Below are positions 1 through 9,300 of a stretch of 64,000 bases of DNA, in pieces (position 1 is the stretch's first letter; every line of letters starts with the position of its first letter). The translations under genes and the position numbers were made by a program. A model generated the notes under the pieces. It did not search any database and was not told the origin of the DNA. It saw only the letters and a program-made list of their open reading frames with translations. The stretch covers positions 51,133-115,132 of the forward strand of contig NZ_BDJL01000030.1 in the NCBI RefSeq assembly GCF_001950325.1, in the 5' to 3' direction. This DNA comes from Carboxydothermus islandicus (lineage in GTDB: Bacteria > Bacillota > Z-2901 > Carboxydothermales > Carboxydothermaceae).

Positions 1-437
1 TTAACAATAATTTCCTCTCTTTCGGTACCTCTTTTCCGTAACCTTTCCTCCAGTATAGAAATGGAAGGTGGTAAAATAAAAACAAAAACTCCCTCCGGGT
101 AAGTTTTCTTTACTTGCCGGGCTCCTTTTATATCGATTTCTAAGATGACATCTTGTCCCCGCGCCAAAGCTTCAAATACAGGCTTTTTCGGTGTTCCATA
201 ATAATTTCCATAAACATCGGCCCACTCGAGAAATTCATCGTTGGCAATCATTTTTTCAAATTGTTGTCGATCTATAAAATAATAATGGACCCCGTCAATT
301 TCTCCGACTCTTTTTTCACGGGTTGTTGCCGAAATAGAATAAAAGAGGTTTGGATTTCTTTTCCGAATTTCCTGGCAAATGGTACCTTTCCCTGCCCCCG
401 AAGGTCCCGAAACGACCACCAGCATTCCTTTATGCAT
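1..437 (-). CDS. gmk: Guanylate kinase, C-terminus cut by the window edge
   Basis: The enzyme phosphorylates GMP to GDP with ATP in the cytoplasm. Reading leftwards from the ATG at 437, which follows a GGAGAAG ribosome site, the protein starts MHKGMLVVVSGPSGAGKG, with the P-loop GPSGAGKG at residues 11-18. It continues through the GMP-binding stretch SATTREKRVGEIDG typical of the family. About 145 codons are present and the frame is still open at position 1, so the last part lies outside the window. It follows yicC and remA in the same direction, which is the usual Firmicute order. Confidence 0.95.
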   Translation of the reverse strand, partial: MHKGMLVVVSGPSGAGKGTICQEIRKRNPNLFYSISATTREKRVGEIDGVHYYFIDRQQFEKMIANDEFLEWADVYGNYYGTPKKPVFEALARGQDVILEIDIKGARQVKKTYPEGVFVFILPPSISILEERLRKRGTEREEIIV

Positions 438-453
438 AACTTCTCCTTCTCTT

Positions 454-717
454 TTAAAAATTTTCCTCTTGGTTTTCTTTCGTATTAAGGCGATGAGCAA
501 CCGTTTCCGGCTGAACCGCGGATAAGATAACATGTTCACTATCCATAATTATCACCGCCCGGGTTCTTCTACCATATGTAGCATCTATTAACATTCCTTT
601 ATCCCTTGCCTCGGAAATAATCCTTTTAATTGGAGCGGATTCCGGGCTGACAATAGAAATAATGCGATTCGCCGAAACAATATTACCAAACCCAATGTTA
701 ATAAACTTTATTTCCAC
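454..717 (-). CDS. remA: RemA/DUF370 family regulator
   Basis: This 87-aa protein belongs to the RemA (DUF370) family, whose Bacillus member is a DNA-binding activator of biofilm matrix genes. Nearly the whole length carries the family signature, including [14 protein letters not shown] and [11 protein letters not shown] near the N-terminus and [12 protein letters not shown] in the middle. A TTG lies one codon upstream at 720, but the GTG at 717 is better spaced from the AGGAGGG ribosome site, so I chose it. It sits between yicC and gmk, the conserved position. Its target genes in this organism cannot be read from the sequence. Confidence 0.9.
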   Translation of the reverse strand: MEIKFINIGFGNIVSANRIISIVSPESAPIKRIISEARDKGMLIDATYGRRTRAVIIMDSEHVILSAVQPETVAHRLNTKENQEENF

Positions 718-730
718 CAAATTCCCTCCT

Positions 731-1597
731 TTACTCTATATTTTGAACTTGTTCTCTGATTTTTTCAAGTTCACTTTTTAAATTTACCACTTTTGTAGAA
801 ATAAAAAGGTCATTGGCTTTCGCACCAATAGTATTTGTTTCTCTAAACATCTCCTGCACAATAAAATCTAACTTTTTACCGATAGGTCCAGAATCATGGA
901 TAACCTCTAAAAAAGCAGCAATATGGCTTTTTAACCTGGTAATCTCTTCATCAATACTTACTTTATCGGCATATAAAAGTACTTCCTGCAAGATCCTTTC
1001 CTCGGGTATACCTAAATTTCCCAAATCTTTTAAACGGTTTAAAAGTTTTTCCCGGTATTCTTTTGGAATTTCCGGCGCCCGACTTTCTATTTCCGTTACC
1101 AGGTTTTTAATCACGGTTACTTTCTGGCTAATATCATCTTGCAGACGCTTGCCTTCATCCCAGCGCATAGCAATAAATTTCCCCAGAGCTTCATTTAAAG
1201 GAACTAAAAAGTAATTCCAGAGCTGCTCTTCATCAAATTGCGGTTCGGCTATTTTAAAAATATCCGGTAGCAGTAAAAGGTCTTCAATCTCAATATCCGC
1301 CTTAATCCCCAGAGTTTCACCTATTTTTTGCAATTCTTTGTAATATTCATAGACTAAATTTTCATCAATTTTAACATTTTTGCTTAATGCTTCCTCTACG
1401 GTAACGTAAAGGTCAATCTTACCCCGATGAACCTTACTTTGCACAACTTTTTTTATCTTTTCTTCGAGAAAAAAATAACGGCGGGGTAGTTTAACATTTA
1501 TTTCCAGATATTTATGATTTACTCCTTTTAGCTCAATTAAAATTCTTCCGAACTCTGAAAGGCTTTCAGCCCGTCCATATCCGGTCATACTGTGCAT
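731..1597 (-). CDS. yicC: YicC/YloC family endoribonuclease
   Basis: This 288-aa protein is a full-length member of the YicC family, described as RNA endonucleases or RNase adaptors. The N-terminal signature SMTGYGRAE (residues 3-11) and the C-terminal DUF1732 region ([15 protein letters not shown], near residue 260) are both present, and the length is normal. The ATG at 1597 starts MHSMTGYG, matching family starts, although the ribosome site is weak. It begins 14 nt after the aminotransferase stop codon and runs into remA and gmk, so the genes probably form one transcript. Confidence 0.92.
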   Translation of the reverse strand: MHSMTGYGRAESLSEFGRILIELKGVNHKYLEINVKLPRRYFFLEEKIKKVVQSKVHRGKIDLYVTVEEALSKNVKIDENLVYEYYKELQKIGETLGIKADIEIEDLLLLPDIFKIAEPQFDEEQLWNYFLVPLNEALGKFIAMRWDEGKRLQDDISQKVTVIKNLVTEIESRAPEIPKEYREKLLNRLKDLGNLGIPEERILQEVLLYADKVSIDEEITRLKSHIAAFLEVIHDSGPIGKKLDFIVQEMFRETNTIGAKANDLFISTKVVNLKSELEKIREQVQNIE

Positions 1598-1610
1598 TTT
1601 TCTACAACCC

Positions 1611-2789
1611 CTACTCCAAATTTTTTAAAAAGGTCTCTAAACGATTTAAGCCCTCTTTTAAATCAGCTAAGCTCAAAGCGTACGATAGGCGAATAAAGCG
1701 ATCATCTCCAAAAGCAATTCCAGGAACCATTGCTACTAAGTAGTACTCTAACATAATTTCCGCAAAATCGGTACTGGTATTTATTATTTTCCCTGAATGT
1801 TTTTTCCCAAAACAGGTATCAATCCGCGGAAAAACATAAAAAGCTCCTGCAGGTTCAATTACCTTTAACTTTAATTCCTGAAGTCTACTTACCACAAAAT
1901 CCCTGCGTTTTTTAAATTCCTGCACCATCTTTTCAACGCTATTATCTTCAATGGTTAAAGCAGCTAAAGCCCCCCATTGAGCAAAGGAAGTTGGATTTGA
2001 AGTCTGGTGGCTTTGGAGATCAATAAGTTTGGCGGCGTACTGTCTAGATGCAGCCACATACCCTAAGCGCCACCCGGTCATACTGTGGCTTTTCGAAAAA
2101 CCGTTGACAATGAAAGTTTTTTCCTTCAGTTCGGGGTTGGCAGCTACAAAACTAATTGGCTTTTCGGAAAAATATATCCGTTCGTAAATTTCATCAGCAA
2201 TAATCAAAATTTCTCTGTCTTTTAGCAACCGTCCGAGGCTTTTAAGTTCATCAAAACTGTATACTACCCCCGTAGGATTAGAAGGAGAATTAATAATTAT
2301 TGCTTTAGTCCGCTTGTTAAGGTAATTTATTAGTTTATCCGGTGCCAGCTTAAAATTTTCCTCGGTAGGTACCAAAATTGGTACTCCACCGGCCAGTTTG
2401 ACCTGCTCTACATAGCTTACCCAGTAAGGGACCGGAATAATAACTTCATCACCAGGATTTAAAATTACTTGAAAAATATTATACAATCCGTGCTTTGCAC
2501 CACAGGTAACCACTACTTCCTGGTCTTCATAATTTACACCGGTTCTTTGGGTTAAATATTCGGCTATTTTTTTTCTTAATTCCGGAATGCCACCGACCGG
2601 CGTGTATTTTGTTTTCCCCAGCCGTAAAGCATTAATTGCTGCCTCTTTAATGTATTCGGGTGTATCAAAATCCGGCTCACCCACCCCGAAATTTATAACC
2701 TTTTTCCCCTGGTTAATTAATTCTTTCGCTTTTTTATCAATGGCTAAAGTAGGCGATTCACCAATTTGTAAAGCCCGTTCTGAAAACAC
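1611..2789 (-). CDS. Class I PLP-dependent aminotransferase (aspartate aminotransferase type)
   Basis: This is a cytoplasmic fold-type I aminotransferase, most like aspartate aminotransferases of the AspB/AspC Ib subgroup. Visible marks are the SPSNPTG substrate loop, the DEIYERI cofactor-aspartate motif, and NGFSKSHSMTGWRLGY, which contains the PLP-binding lysine (about Lys233). The frame is open further upstream to an ATG at 2855. I prefer the GTG at 2789, which has a GGGGGGAAG ribosome site 4 nt away and gives MFSERALQIGESPT, the normal family start. The 22 extra codons would also cover a terminator hairpin at 2817-2850. Substrate range cannot be fixed from sequence. Confidence 0.88.
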   Translation of the reverse strand: MFSERALQIGESPTLAIDKKAKELINQGKKVINFGVGEPDFDTPEYIKEAAINALRLGKTKYTPVGGIPELRKKIAEYLTQRTGVNYEDQEVVVTCGAKHGLYNIFQVILNPGDEVIIPVPYWVSYVEQVKLAGGVPILVPTEENFKLAPDKLINYLNKRTKAIIINSPSNPTGVVYSFDELKSLGRLLKDREILIIADEIYERIYFSEKPISFVAANPELKEKTFIVNGFSKSHSMTGWRLGYVAASRQYAAKLIDLQSHQTSNPTSFAQWGALAALTIEDNSVEKMVQEFKKRRDFVVSRLQELKLKVIEPAGAFYVFPRIDTCFGKKHSGKIINTSTDFAEIMLEYYLVAMVPGIAFGDDRFIRLSYALSLADLKEGLNRLETFLKNLE

Positions 2790-2816
2790 ATTTCTTCCCC
2801 CCAAGTCAATTTCATG

Positions 2817-2850
2817 AAAAAAGTCCAATCCCTCAAAATCGAGGGATGGA
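2817..2850 (-). terminator. Rho-independent terminator after dapL
   Basis: On the minus strand ATCCCTC pairs with GAGGGAT around a 6-nt GATTTT loop, the stem extends through TCC/GGA with a one-base bulge, and a run of six T follows. It begins 8 nt past the dapL stop codon. It overlaps the open frame upstream of the next aminotransferase, which argues that the latter starts at the GTG at 2789. Confidence 0.7.
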
Positions 2851-2857
2851 CGCATTG

Positions 2858-4030
2858 TTAAAACTCAACCTTCCCCAGGTGTTGCTCAATTCTTTGCAAA
2901 GCTTCTTTTAATCTGGAAGTTGGTATAGTTAAAGAAATTCGGAAATAACCTTCACCGTTTGTTCCATAGCCATTTCCTGGAGTTATGACAACCCCAGCTT
3001 TTTCAATCAAATATTCCGCAAAACTCGCCGATGTAAATCCTTTGGGAACCGGAGCCCAAATATAAAAAGTCCCTTTGGGTTTACTTAAATTCCACCCTAA
3101 TTTATTTAAAGTTTCAATTACCAAATCTCGTCTTTGGGCATAAAGGTCACATAATTCCTTTACCACATCCTGCGGCCCTTCTAAAGCTTTGATTCCCGCA
3201 TACTGGATAGCTTGAAATACTCCGGAATCAATATTTGACTTTAATCGTCCCAAAGCATCTATTGCTTTTGCATTTCCTACAGCCCAGCCAATCCGCCAAC
3301 CGGTCATGTTGTAAGTCTTCGATAAAGAATGAAACTCTATACCAACATCCTTTGCTCCCTTTACTTCTAAAAAGCTCGGAGCAATATACCCATCAAAGGT
3401 AATTTCTGAATAAGCAGCATCATGACAGACCAAAATTTCATATTTTTTGGCAAAATGAACCACTTTTTCAAAAAATCCCAGGTCAGCTACTGCACCGGTA
3501 GGATTGTTGGGGTAATTGATAAACATCAATTTAGCCTTCCGGGCAACCTCTTCGGGAATACTGTCAAGGTCCGGTAAAAACCCATTTTCAGGCTTTAAGG
3601 GCATTTTATATGCAGCACCACCAGCTAATATCGTACCACCCTCATACACCGGGTATCCCGGGTCCGGAACCAGAACTAAATCTCCGGGATCAACATAACA
3701 CCAGGAAATGTGCGCTATTCCTTCTTTTGACCCCAGGAGGGAAACTACTTCTGTCTTTGGGTCTAATTGAACCCCAAATCTCCGTGCATACCAGGCAGCA
3801 ACCGCTTGCCGGTAAGAAAGCATTCCAACTGATGAAGGATATTGATGGTTTTCTGGATTCTGGGCTGCCAGGTAAAGCTCCTCAATAATGTGCTTTGGAG
3901 TAGGGGTATCCGGATCACCAATCCCAAGGCTTATTACATCAACCCCCGCCTCTTTTTTTTCAGCAATTAATCTTTCAATCCGCGCAAACAAATATGGAGG
4001 TAAATTTCTAACCCTTGTAGCTTCTAACAT
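2858..4030 (-). CDS. dapL: LL-diaminopimelate aminotransferase
   Basis: DapL converts tetrahydrodipicolinate directly to LL-diaminopimelate with glutamate as amino donor, the shortcut branch of lysine and peptidoglycan precursor synthesis. The 390-aa protein has [12 protein letters not shown] near the N-terminus, [18 protein letters not shown], the NYPNNPTGA loop and [17 protein letters not shown] with the PLP lysine at residue 238, all matching the DapL/AspC-like lineage. It lies immediately downstream of dapF, the next enzyme in the pathway, in the same direction. A terminator follows it. The pairing with dapF is what separates it from generic aspartate aminotransferases. Confidence 0.92.
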   Translation of the reverse strand: MLEATRVRNLPPYLFARIERLIAEKKEAGVDVISLGIGDPDTPTPKHIIEELYLAAQNPENHQYPSSVGMLSYRQAVAAWYARRFGVQLDPKTEVVSLLGSKEGIAHISWCYVDPGDLVLVPDPGYPVYEGGTILAGGAAYKMPLKPENGFLPDLDSIPEEVARKAKLMFINYPNNPTGAVADLGFFEKVVHFAKKYEILVCHDAAYSEITFDGYIAPSFLEVKGAKDVGIEFHSLSKTYNMTGWRIGWAVGNAKAIDALGRLKSNIDSGVFQAIQYAGIKALEGPQDVVKELCDLYAQRRDLVIETLNKLGWNLSKPKGTFYIWAPVPKGFTSASFAEYLIEKAGVVITPGNGYGTNGEGYFRISLTIPTSRLKEALQRIEQHLGKVEF

Positions 4031-4061
4031 TAGCCATCCCCTTTCCCATTTTTGATGTTTA

Positions 4062-4889
4062 TTAAATTAATATATATTCTCCTTTAAATACTATCTCCGC
4101 AGGACCGGTCATATAAACACTTTCCCCGAACTTCCAAGTAATATACAAGCTTCCACCTGGTAAAACAACTTCAACATCTTCCTGCAAATGGCCAAGAATA
4201 CGTCCGGCCACCACCACCGCCGAAGCACCGGTACCGCAGGCAAGGGTTGCACCGGCCCCTCTTTCCCAAACCAACACTTTTACTTTTTTCGGACTTAAAA
4301 TTTCTACGAATTCTACATTTGTTTTCCGAGGAAATAGCGGATGGGTTTCAATTAAAGGACCATATTTTTCTAATTCAATTTTAGCTAAAGAATCAACAAA
4401 GATTACCGCATGGGGGTTACCCATAGATACCGCTGTGAAAAAGAATTTTTGACCTGATACTTCAAGGGGAATATTAACCGGTTCTTCCTCCACCGCTACG
4501 GGAATCTCCTGCGGTTTTAATATTGGCCGGCCCATATCAACCCGTACCATATTGTTCTCTAATACTTCTGGTTTAATAATACCAGCCAAAGTTTCCACCT
4601 CTAATTGCTTCTTGGCCGGATTATATTTTTCAACATAATAGCGAGCCACACACCGAATCGCATTTCCGCACATTTCCGCTTCGCTACCGTCGGAGTTAAT
4701 TATCCTCATCTTAAAATCCGCTTTCTCGGACGGAAGTAACAAAACTAAACCGTCCGCTCCAATACCAAATCGTCGATCACAAATTTTTTTAGCTAAGTCG
4801 GAAAGATTTTTATTTACTAAGTTCTGGTTTTTTATTTCATCTACAACTACAAAATCATTACCTAAACCGTGCATTTTTAAAAACTCCAT
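4062..4889 (-). CDS. dapF: Diaminopimelate epimerase
   Basis: DapF interconverts LL- and meso-diaminopimelate by a two-cysteine, cofactor-free mechanism. Both catalytic cysteines are visible: Cys74 in EMCGNAIRC and Cys218 in LACGTGASA. The N-terminus [18 protein letters not shown] is typical and the 275-aa length is normal. It precedes dapL in a two-gene diaminopimelate unit. The upstream flank is unusual: the end of a decayed TnpB-type insertion element lies only about 20 nt before the start codon, so the native promoter region may have been displaced or replaced. Confidence 0.96.
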   Translation of the reverse strand: MEFLKMHGLGNDFVVVDEIKNQNLVNKNLSDLAKKICDRRFGIGADGLVLLLPSEKADFKMRIINSDGSEAEMCGNAIRCVARYYVEKYNPAKKQLEVETLAGIIKPEVLENNMVRVDMGRPILKPQEIPVAVEEEPVNIPLEVSGQKFFFTAVSMGNPHAVIFVDSLAKIELEKYGPLIETHPLFPRKTNVEFVEILSPKKVKVLVWERGAGATLACGTGASAVVVAGRILGHLQEDVEVVLPGGSLYITWKFGESVYMTGPAEIVFKGEYILI

Positions 4890-4906
4890 TGTAAACCTGG
4901 TATCCC

Positions 4907-4930
4907 AAACTGTACAAAACTGTACAGTTT
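4907..4930. repeat. Terminal hairpin of the TnpB-type element
   Basis: AAACTGTAC and GTACAGTTT form a perfect 9-bp inverted repeat around a 6-nt loop, starting 10 nt beyond the stop codon of the TnpB C-terminal fragment. Subterminal hairpins of this sort are characteristic of IS200/IS605 right ends. It lies 18 nt upstream of the dapF start codon. Confidence 0.6.
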
Positions 4931-4939
4931 GAGGCTGGG

Positions 4940-5229
4940 CTATTTGTAATCCGCCCTTTCAGAGAATGCCAACTCCCAGCAGGCGGTATTCAGGCACTCC
5001 CATAGTCCCATCACCAAGCTATGGAACTTACCGTAGCTTTCAGCCATAGGTTAAACATTTGTTGCAGTTCTTTCTTGAGTTCTTTTCGGGTTTTTCCTTC
5101 AAGCAGACGGTTATAAGCACATCTCTTGCAGGAGTTCCATTTTCGCATCAGGTTGTCTAAACATTCTTTTTCTTCTTTCTTTGGGAATAACCTTGCCTGA
5201 ATCGTAATGATTTGTTTCAAAGTTTTCAC
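4940..5229 (-). pseudogene. TnpB (IS605 OrfB) remnant, N- and C-termini joined out of frame
   Basis: The frame starting at 5229 encodes about 60 residues resembling the TnpB N-terminus (MKTLKQIITIQARLF, then WNSCKRCAYNRLLEG). At about 5047 it enters sequence that in another frame (5047 to the stop at 4940) encodes a TnpB-like C-terminal tail including HSLVMGLWECLNTACWELAF and ERADYK. The catalytic RuvC-like core and zinc ribbon, some 300 residues, are missing. The 72-aa open frame is therefore the scar of a deletion plus frameshift and not a functional small protein. Family assignment is from memory of TnpB termini. Confidence 0.7.
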
Positions 5230-5295
5230 AACCTTACGATTTTGTACAATTACTTTAATCTGTATATTTTTTTGTATTGTTTAGCGTAACTGTTG

Positions 5296-5326
5296 TTGCC
5301 TCTAAAAAATCCATTTTTTTTATAAT
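5296..5326 (+). promoter_or_regulatory. Candidate sigma-A promoter for rqcH
   Basis: TTGCCT at 5296-5301 and a perfect TATAAT at 5321-5326 are separated by 19 nt, about 100 nt before the rqcH start codon. The -10 element is excellent; the spacing is long and the surrounding T/A-rich sequence makes chance matches likely. Confidence 0.4.
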
Positions 5327-5426
5327 AAATTTTTTTGTATTTATTCGTCAACCTCACTATTTCAAGAAAAACTGTATACTTGCCAAGGAAAAAAAATATC
5401 GTTACGATAGGAGGGGAGGTATTGCC

Positions 5427-7178
5427 ATGAACTATCTTTTAGTAAAAGCAGTAACTGAAGAATTAACACAAAAAATAATTGGTCATCGTGTGGACAGGAT
5501 ATTACCCACCGACAATCTTTCAATTTTAATAAATTTCTTTCATCCGAAAGACAAAGAAAAATTTTTGTATCTTTCCGCTGATAATAATTTAGCTGCAATT
5601 TTCTTAACCAACTCTTTTTCATTTTCGTCTAAATTTACTACTCCCTTTTTGAGTAGTTGTCAAAACTTTCTTTTAGGAAAAAGGCTTTCTAACATTAGTC
5701 TTGAATCCTGGGAGCGGAATGTTTGTTTGGAATTTTTCGATCCCAAAACCAATGATAAAGTATATTTATTTGTTGAAATCATGGGCAAACACAGTAATAT
5801 TTTACTGGTAAACCAAGATTTTATAATTATTGACGGAATAAAACGATACGGTGAAAATCAAAGCCGATATCGGGAAGTTTTGCCCGGTAAACCCTATATC
5901 CCCCCTCCACAACCCGATACTTTGCTTATTCATCAATTATCACTCGAAAAATTCAAAACACTTTTTCTGCAAAACCCAAATTTAACCTTAGGAGAAATTT
6001 TCAAAAAAAATATTGTTGGCCTTGGTAGCTTATTGTTAAACGAAATCCTTTACCTTATCAACCTAAATATTAACACCCTTGGAAGAGAATTAAGCACAAA
6101 ACAAATTGAAGATTTATATTTTACTCTGGTATCATTAACAAAAAAAGAATTAAAGCCTGTTTTATACTACAAAGAGGGAACCCCATATTATCCGGCTCCC
6201 TTTGAGTTTGCTTCCTTAGAAAACTTAGAAAAAAAACCCGGAACAGCCAACGAAGTATGTGAAGAATATTATTTATATTTCCGTGAACTACGAGAAATAG
6301 AAAGCCTGAAAAATTCCCTGAGTGCCAAAGTTTCTAAAAAAATCAAAAACCTCCAGGAACGCATTAATGAATTAAATGCCAAGTTAAAAGAATACAGAAA
6401 AGCCGAACAGTTTAAGAATTTTGGTGATTTATTACTAACATACAAACAGCAGGTTGTTAAAGGAAGTTCAAAAGTCAAACTTACAAACTGGGACGGTCAG
6501 GAAGTTGAAATTCTATTAGATCCAGGAAAATCTCCCGTGGAAAATGCTGAAATGTATTACAAAAAGTACCATAAAGCAAAAAACGGGCTCATCTCAGCCC
6601 AAAATCAATTAAACCTCGCCCAGGAAGAATTAAATTACTATAAAACTATTCAATTTCAAATCGATGATGCCCAAAACTTAGAAGTATTAGAAGACATCAA
6701 GCAAGAGCTCGGTTTGGATGAAAATGTTAAAGTAAAAAAAACCAAAAATAATAAGCTGGACATTTTAACCTTTACTACCTCAACGGGTTTAAAAGTTTAT
6801 GTAGGAAAAAGTAACCGGCAAAACGATTATTTAACTTTTAAAATAGCCAAAGAGAACGATATTTGGCTTCATGCTAAAAATATTCCGGGAGCGCATGTTA
6901 TATTAAAAACTGCTGGCGAGCCGGATCACCAGTCGTTGCTGGAAGCTGCCATAATCGCAGCCACTTTTAGCCGCGCTCGCTACGGCAAAAAAATTCCGGT
7001 AGATTATACTTTGCGTAAACATGTCCAAAAACCAGCCGGAGCAAAACCGGGATTTGTAACATACCGTCAGGAAAAAACAATTTACGTTGACCCGGATCTA
7101 TCACTACTTCATTTGCGACTTCCAGGCTTAACCACGGGAATTCCCTCAGCACAAAGAGGGCAGTTTTCCGGCGAATAA
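5427..7178 (+). CDS. rqcH: RqcH / NFACT-family ribosome quality-control factor
   Basis: RqcH recruits tRNA-Ala to stalled 50S subunits and adds alanine tails to the nascent chain; older annotations call it a fibronectin-binding protein. From the ATG at 5427 (preceded by AGGAGGGGAGGT) the 583-aa protein has the NFACT-N start MNYLLVKAVTEEL, a long coiled coil (about residues 275-440) and an NFACT-R domain with NDIWLHAKNIPGAHVIL near residue 490. The open frame extends 50 codons further upstream, but that part is low-complexity AT-rich sequence without a ribosome site. The last ~22 codons overlap the 3' end of pyrE on the other strand and do not look conserved. Confidence 0.93.
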   Translation: MNYLLVKAVTEELTQKIIGHRVDRILPTDNLSILINFFHPKDKEKFLYLSADNNLAAIFLTNSFSFSSKFTTPFLSSCQNFLLGKRLSNISLESWERNVCLEFFDPKTNDKVYLFVEIMGKHSNILLVNQDFIIIDGIKRYGENQSRYREVLPGKPYIPPPQPDTLLIHQLSLEKFKTLFLQNPNLTLGEIFKKNIVGLGSLLLNEILYLINLNINTLGRELSTKQIEDLYFTLVSLTKKELKPVLYYKEGTPYYPAPFEFASLENLEKKPGTANEVCEEYYLYFRELREIESLKNSLSAKVSKKIKNLQERINELNAKLKEYRKAEQFKNFGDLLLTYKQQVVKGSSKVKLTNWDGQEVEILLDPGKSPVENAEMYYKKYHKAKNGLISAQNQLNLAQEELNYYKTIQFQIDDAQNLEVLEDIKQELGLDENVKVKKTKNNKLDILTFTTSTGLKVYVGKSNRQNDYLTFKIAKENDIWLHAKNIPGAHVILKTAGEPDHQSLLEAAIIAATFSRARYGKKIPVDYTLRKHVQKPAGAKPGFVTYRQEKTIYVDPDLSLLHLRLPGLTTGIPSAQRGQFSGE

Positions 7179-7675
7179 GTTTCTACATTTACTTTTAATA
7201 ACGGGTAAAAAGGAACGCCAAAATCTACCTTGCCGCCGCTGCGGTCTACCAGGGAAGCTACCGCTACCACTTCACCACCCATGCTCTGCACTAAATCCAT
7301 TACTTCCCTGGTGGATCCGCCGGTAGTAACCACATCTTCAACGACTAAAACTTTGTCATCAGGTTTTAACGTAAAACCTCGCCGAAGCCGCATTTGGCCC
7401 TCTTCCCTTTCGGCAAAAAAAGCTTTTACTTTTAACGCTCTGGCCATTTCGTAAGCTAAAATAATGCCCCCAATTGCCGGGCCGATTACAAGATTAGCTT
7501 CTATTTTATCAGCTCTAAGCTTTTGAGCAAGGGTTTCACATAGCATCTCAGCAATTTCCGGCTCGGCAGTTAATAATGCACACTGGAAGTATTTATTGCT
7601 GTGCAATCCTGATGACAATTTAAAATGCCCTTCTAAAAGCGCTTTCTTTTCTAAAAATAACTTATAAAGATCCAT
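7109..7675 (-). CDS. pyrE: Orotate phosphoribosyltransferase
   Basis: PyrE joins orotate to PRPP to make OMP. The PRPP motif VLVVEDVVTTGGS is near residue 110 and the C-terminus CPLCAEGIPVVKPGSR is typical of this branch, so the protein is complete. The ATG at 7675 has a GGAAGG ribosome site 8 nt upstream; a GTG three codons earlier is possible. It overlaps the end of pyrF by 14 nt and is the last gene of the pyr operon. Its final 70 bp overlap the 3' end of the convergent rqcH, and I see no separate terminator. Confidence 0.96.
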   Translation of the reverse strand: MDLYKLFLEKKALLEGHFKLSSGLHSNKYFQCALLTAEPEIAEMLCETLAQKLRADKIEANLVIGPAIGGIILAYEMARALKVKAFFAEREEGQMRLRRGFTLKPDDKVLVVEDVVTTGGSTREVMDLVQSMGGEVVAVASLVDRSGGKVDFGVPFYPLLKVNVETYSPENCPLCAEGIPVVKPGSRK

Positions 7676-8384
7676 GCCAAACACCTTCCATCTCTTCCAA
7701 ATATTTTTGGGCAGCCAATTTTCGGTTAGACGCAGCAGTAATTGGCCTTCCCACCACCAAGTAATCTGCCCCCAGTTCCAGAGCTTTTTTCGGCGTTAAT
7801 ACTCGCTTCTGGTCAAAATTAGCATCTTCAAACCGGCGAATTCCAGGGGTCACGGTGATAAATTCCGGACCGCAAATTTTTTTTATTAAAGAAACCTCCT
7901 GCGCCGACGCAACTACTCCGTCTAAACCTGCTTCTTTAGTTTCTTTAGCTAAAATTGCTACCAATTGGGTAAGTTCGATTTTAAAGCCAATTTGCTCCAA
8001 CGTTTCCTGGTCCATGCTGGTAAGAACCGTTACCCCAAGAATTATTGGGGCTTTGCCTTTTCTTTTTAATGCCTCATCCTTTACCAGATATGCTGCTCTT
8101 AACATTTCTTTTCCACCCAGAGCATGGATGTTAACCATATCAATTTCCAAGTCTATTAAGTTTTTTAACGCTCTTCCTACGGTATTGGGAATGTCATGAA
8201 GTTTTAAATCCAAAAATACTTTCAGCCCCAAATTTTTTAGGTCAGATATTAATTTAGGCCCCTCCCGGTAAAATAACTCCATCCCAACCTTAAAAAAGGA
8301 AACCACATCCTTTAACTCTTCAACTATATCCATTGCTTTTTCCTTATCCGGAACATCTAACGCCACAATTAGTTTTTCAGACAT
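7662..8384 (-). CDS. pyrF: Orotidine 5'-phosphate decarboxylase
   Basis: PyrF decarboxylates OMP to UMP, the last step of the de novo pathway. The protein starts [17 protein letters not shown] and contains the catalytic motif FLDLKLHDIPNTV near residue 60 and the phosphate-binding VVGRPITAASN near the C-terminus. I chose the ATG at 8384 with a GGAGGG ribosome site; the open frame continues 7 codons upstream inside the end of pyrDB. It overlaps pyrDB by 8 nt and pyrE by 14 nt, suggesting translational coupling. Confidence 0.96.
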   Translation of the reverse strand: MSEKLIVALDVPDKEKAMDIVEELKDVVSFFKVGMELFYREGPKLISDLKNLGLKVFLDLKLHDIPNTVGRALKNLIDLEIDMVNIHALGGKEMLRAAYLVKDEALKRKGKAPIILGVTVLTSMDQETLEQIGFKIELTQLVAILAKETKEAGLDGVVASAQEVSLIKKICGPEFITVTPGIRRFEDANFDQKRVLTPKKALELGADYLVVGRPITAASNRKLAAQKYLEEMEGVWHGSL

Positions 8385-9300
8385 TTTCTTCCCTCCGATG
8401 CGCAAGTCCAGTTAACTTAGCAATACCTTCAATATTTTCCTCCCGTAAATACTCTCCCAGTTCCCTTATAAGCCGCGGCATAAACCCCGGCTCGACAAAA
8501 TTTTGGCTGCCGACCTGAATAGCCGTCGCTCCGGCCAGGAAAAATTCCAGGGCAGCCTCTTTGCTGTCTATTCCTCCCACCCCGATAAGGGGAATGGAAA
8601 CCGCTTTAAAACAATCATATACCATCTTCACCGCCATAGGACGAATAGCAGGGCCCGAAACCCCCCCGTGTTTATTCCCCAAAACTGGTTTTTTGCTTTT
8701 AACATCAATTACCATACCGGAAAAAGTATTAATCAGGGTTAAAGCATCAGCTCCTGCATTTTCCGCAGCTTTAGCGTAAACGGTTATATCTGTAACATTG
8801 GGAGTTAGTTTTACTATTAAAGTTTTGCTGTATATTTTTCTAACGGAAGACACAATTTGTTTTAAAGCTTCCAAATCGGTCCCAAAAGCAATGCCACCCT
8901 TACTGACATTGGGACAGGACACATTTAATTCTAACGCTTTTATTTCGTCAAACCTTTGAGCTTCCCGAGCTAAATATTCAAACTCTTCAACACTCTCCCC
9001 GGCAATATTTAAAATTAAAATATCATTTAAGTCCTTTATTTGCGGCAAGATTTTTTCCCGAAAATAATCCCACCCGGGATTAGCCAGTCCAATCGAATTA
9101 ATCATTCCGCAGGATACTTCATAAACCCGCGGCGGTCTGTTGCCCAACCGGGGATTTTTGGTAATAGTTTTTACCACTAACGCTCCTAAGTTTTTTAAGT
9201 CAAAAATATCTTTAAATTCTAAGCCAAAACCAAAGGTCCCCGAGGCTGGCATCACCGGATTTTTTAAAGTAAGCTCGTCAATTTTAACTTCTAAGTTCAT
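8377..9300 (-). CDS. pyrDB: Dihydroorotate dehydrogenase B, catalytic (FMN) subunit
   Basis: This is a class 1B dihydroorotate dehydrogenase that oxidises dihydroorotate to orotate and passes electrons through PyrK to NAD+. It is 307 aa, with [13 protein letters not shown] near the N-terminus, [14 protein letters not shown] carrying the active-site cysteine characteristic of the cytosolic class (about residue 130), and the FMN-phosphate region [15 protein letters not shown]. The adjacent pyrK, overlapping by 4 nt, confirms the 1B type and not the quinone-linked class 2. Confidence 0.96.
   Translation of the reverse strand: MNLEVKIDELTLKNPVMPASGTFGFGLEFKDIFDLKNLGALVVKTITKNPRLGNRPPRVYEVSCGMINSIGLANPGWDYFREKILPQIKDLNDILILNIAGESVEEFEYLAREAQRFDEIKALELNVSCPNVSKGGIAFGTDLEALKQIVSSVRKIYSKTLIVKLTPNVTDITVYAKAAENAGADALTLINTFSGMVIDVKSKKPVLGNKHGGVSGPAIRPMAVKMVYDCFKAVSIPLIGVGGIDSKEAALEFFLAGATAIQVGSQNFVEPGFMPRLIRELGEYLREENIEGIAKLTGLAHRREENV

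Larger units (their letters stand above)
4900..5230 (-). mobile_element. Internally deleted IS200/IS605-type (TnpB-only) element
   Basis: The region between dapF and rqcH holds the beginning and end of a TnpB-family gene fused by a large internal deletion, plus a perfect hairpin at the dapF-proximal end, a typical structural feature of IS200/IS605 ends. No TnpA (Y1 transposase) is present, so any movement would need help in trans. The outer boundaries are approximate; the left end could extend to about 5270. Confidence 0.65.

Noticed and set aside
813..1214. Long open frame antisense to yicC
   Set aside because: It is the complementary strand of a well-conserved gene, has no ribosome site and its composition (Ser/Ile/Phe runs) is that of a shadow frame.
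5011..5229. 72-aa small protein taken at face value
   Set aside because: Its last 11 codons are the TnpB C-terminus read out of frame, so it is a deletion scar and not an intact gene.
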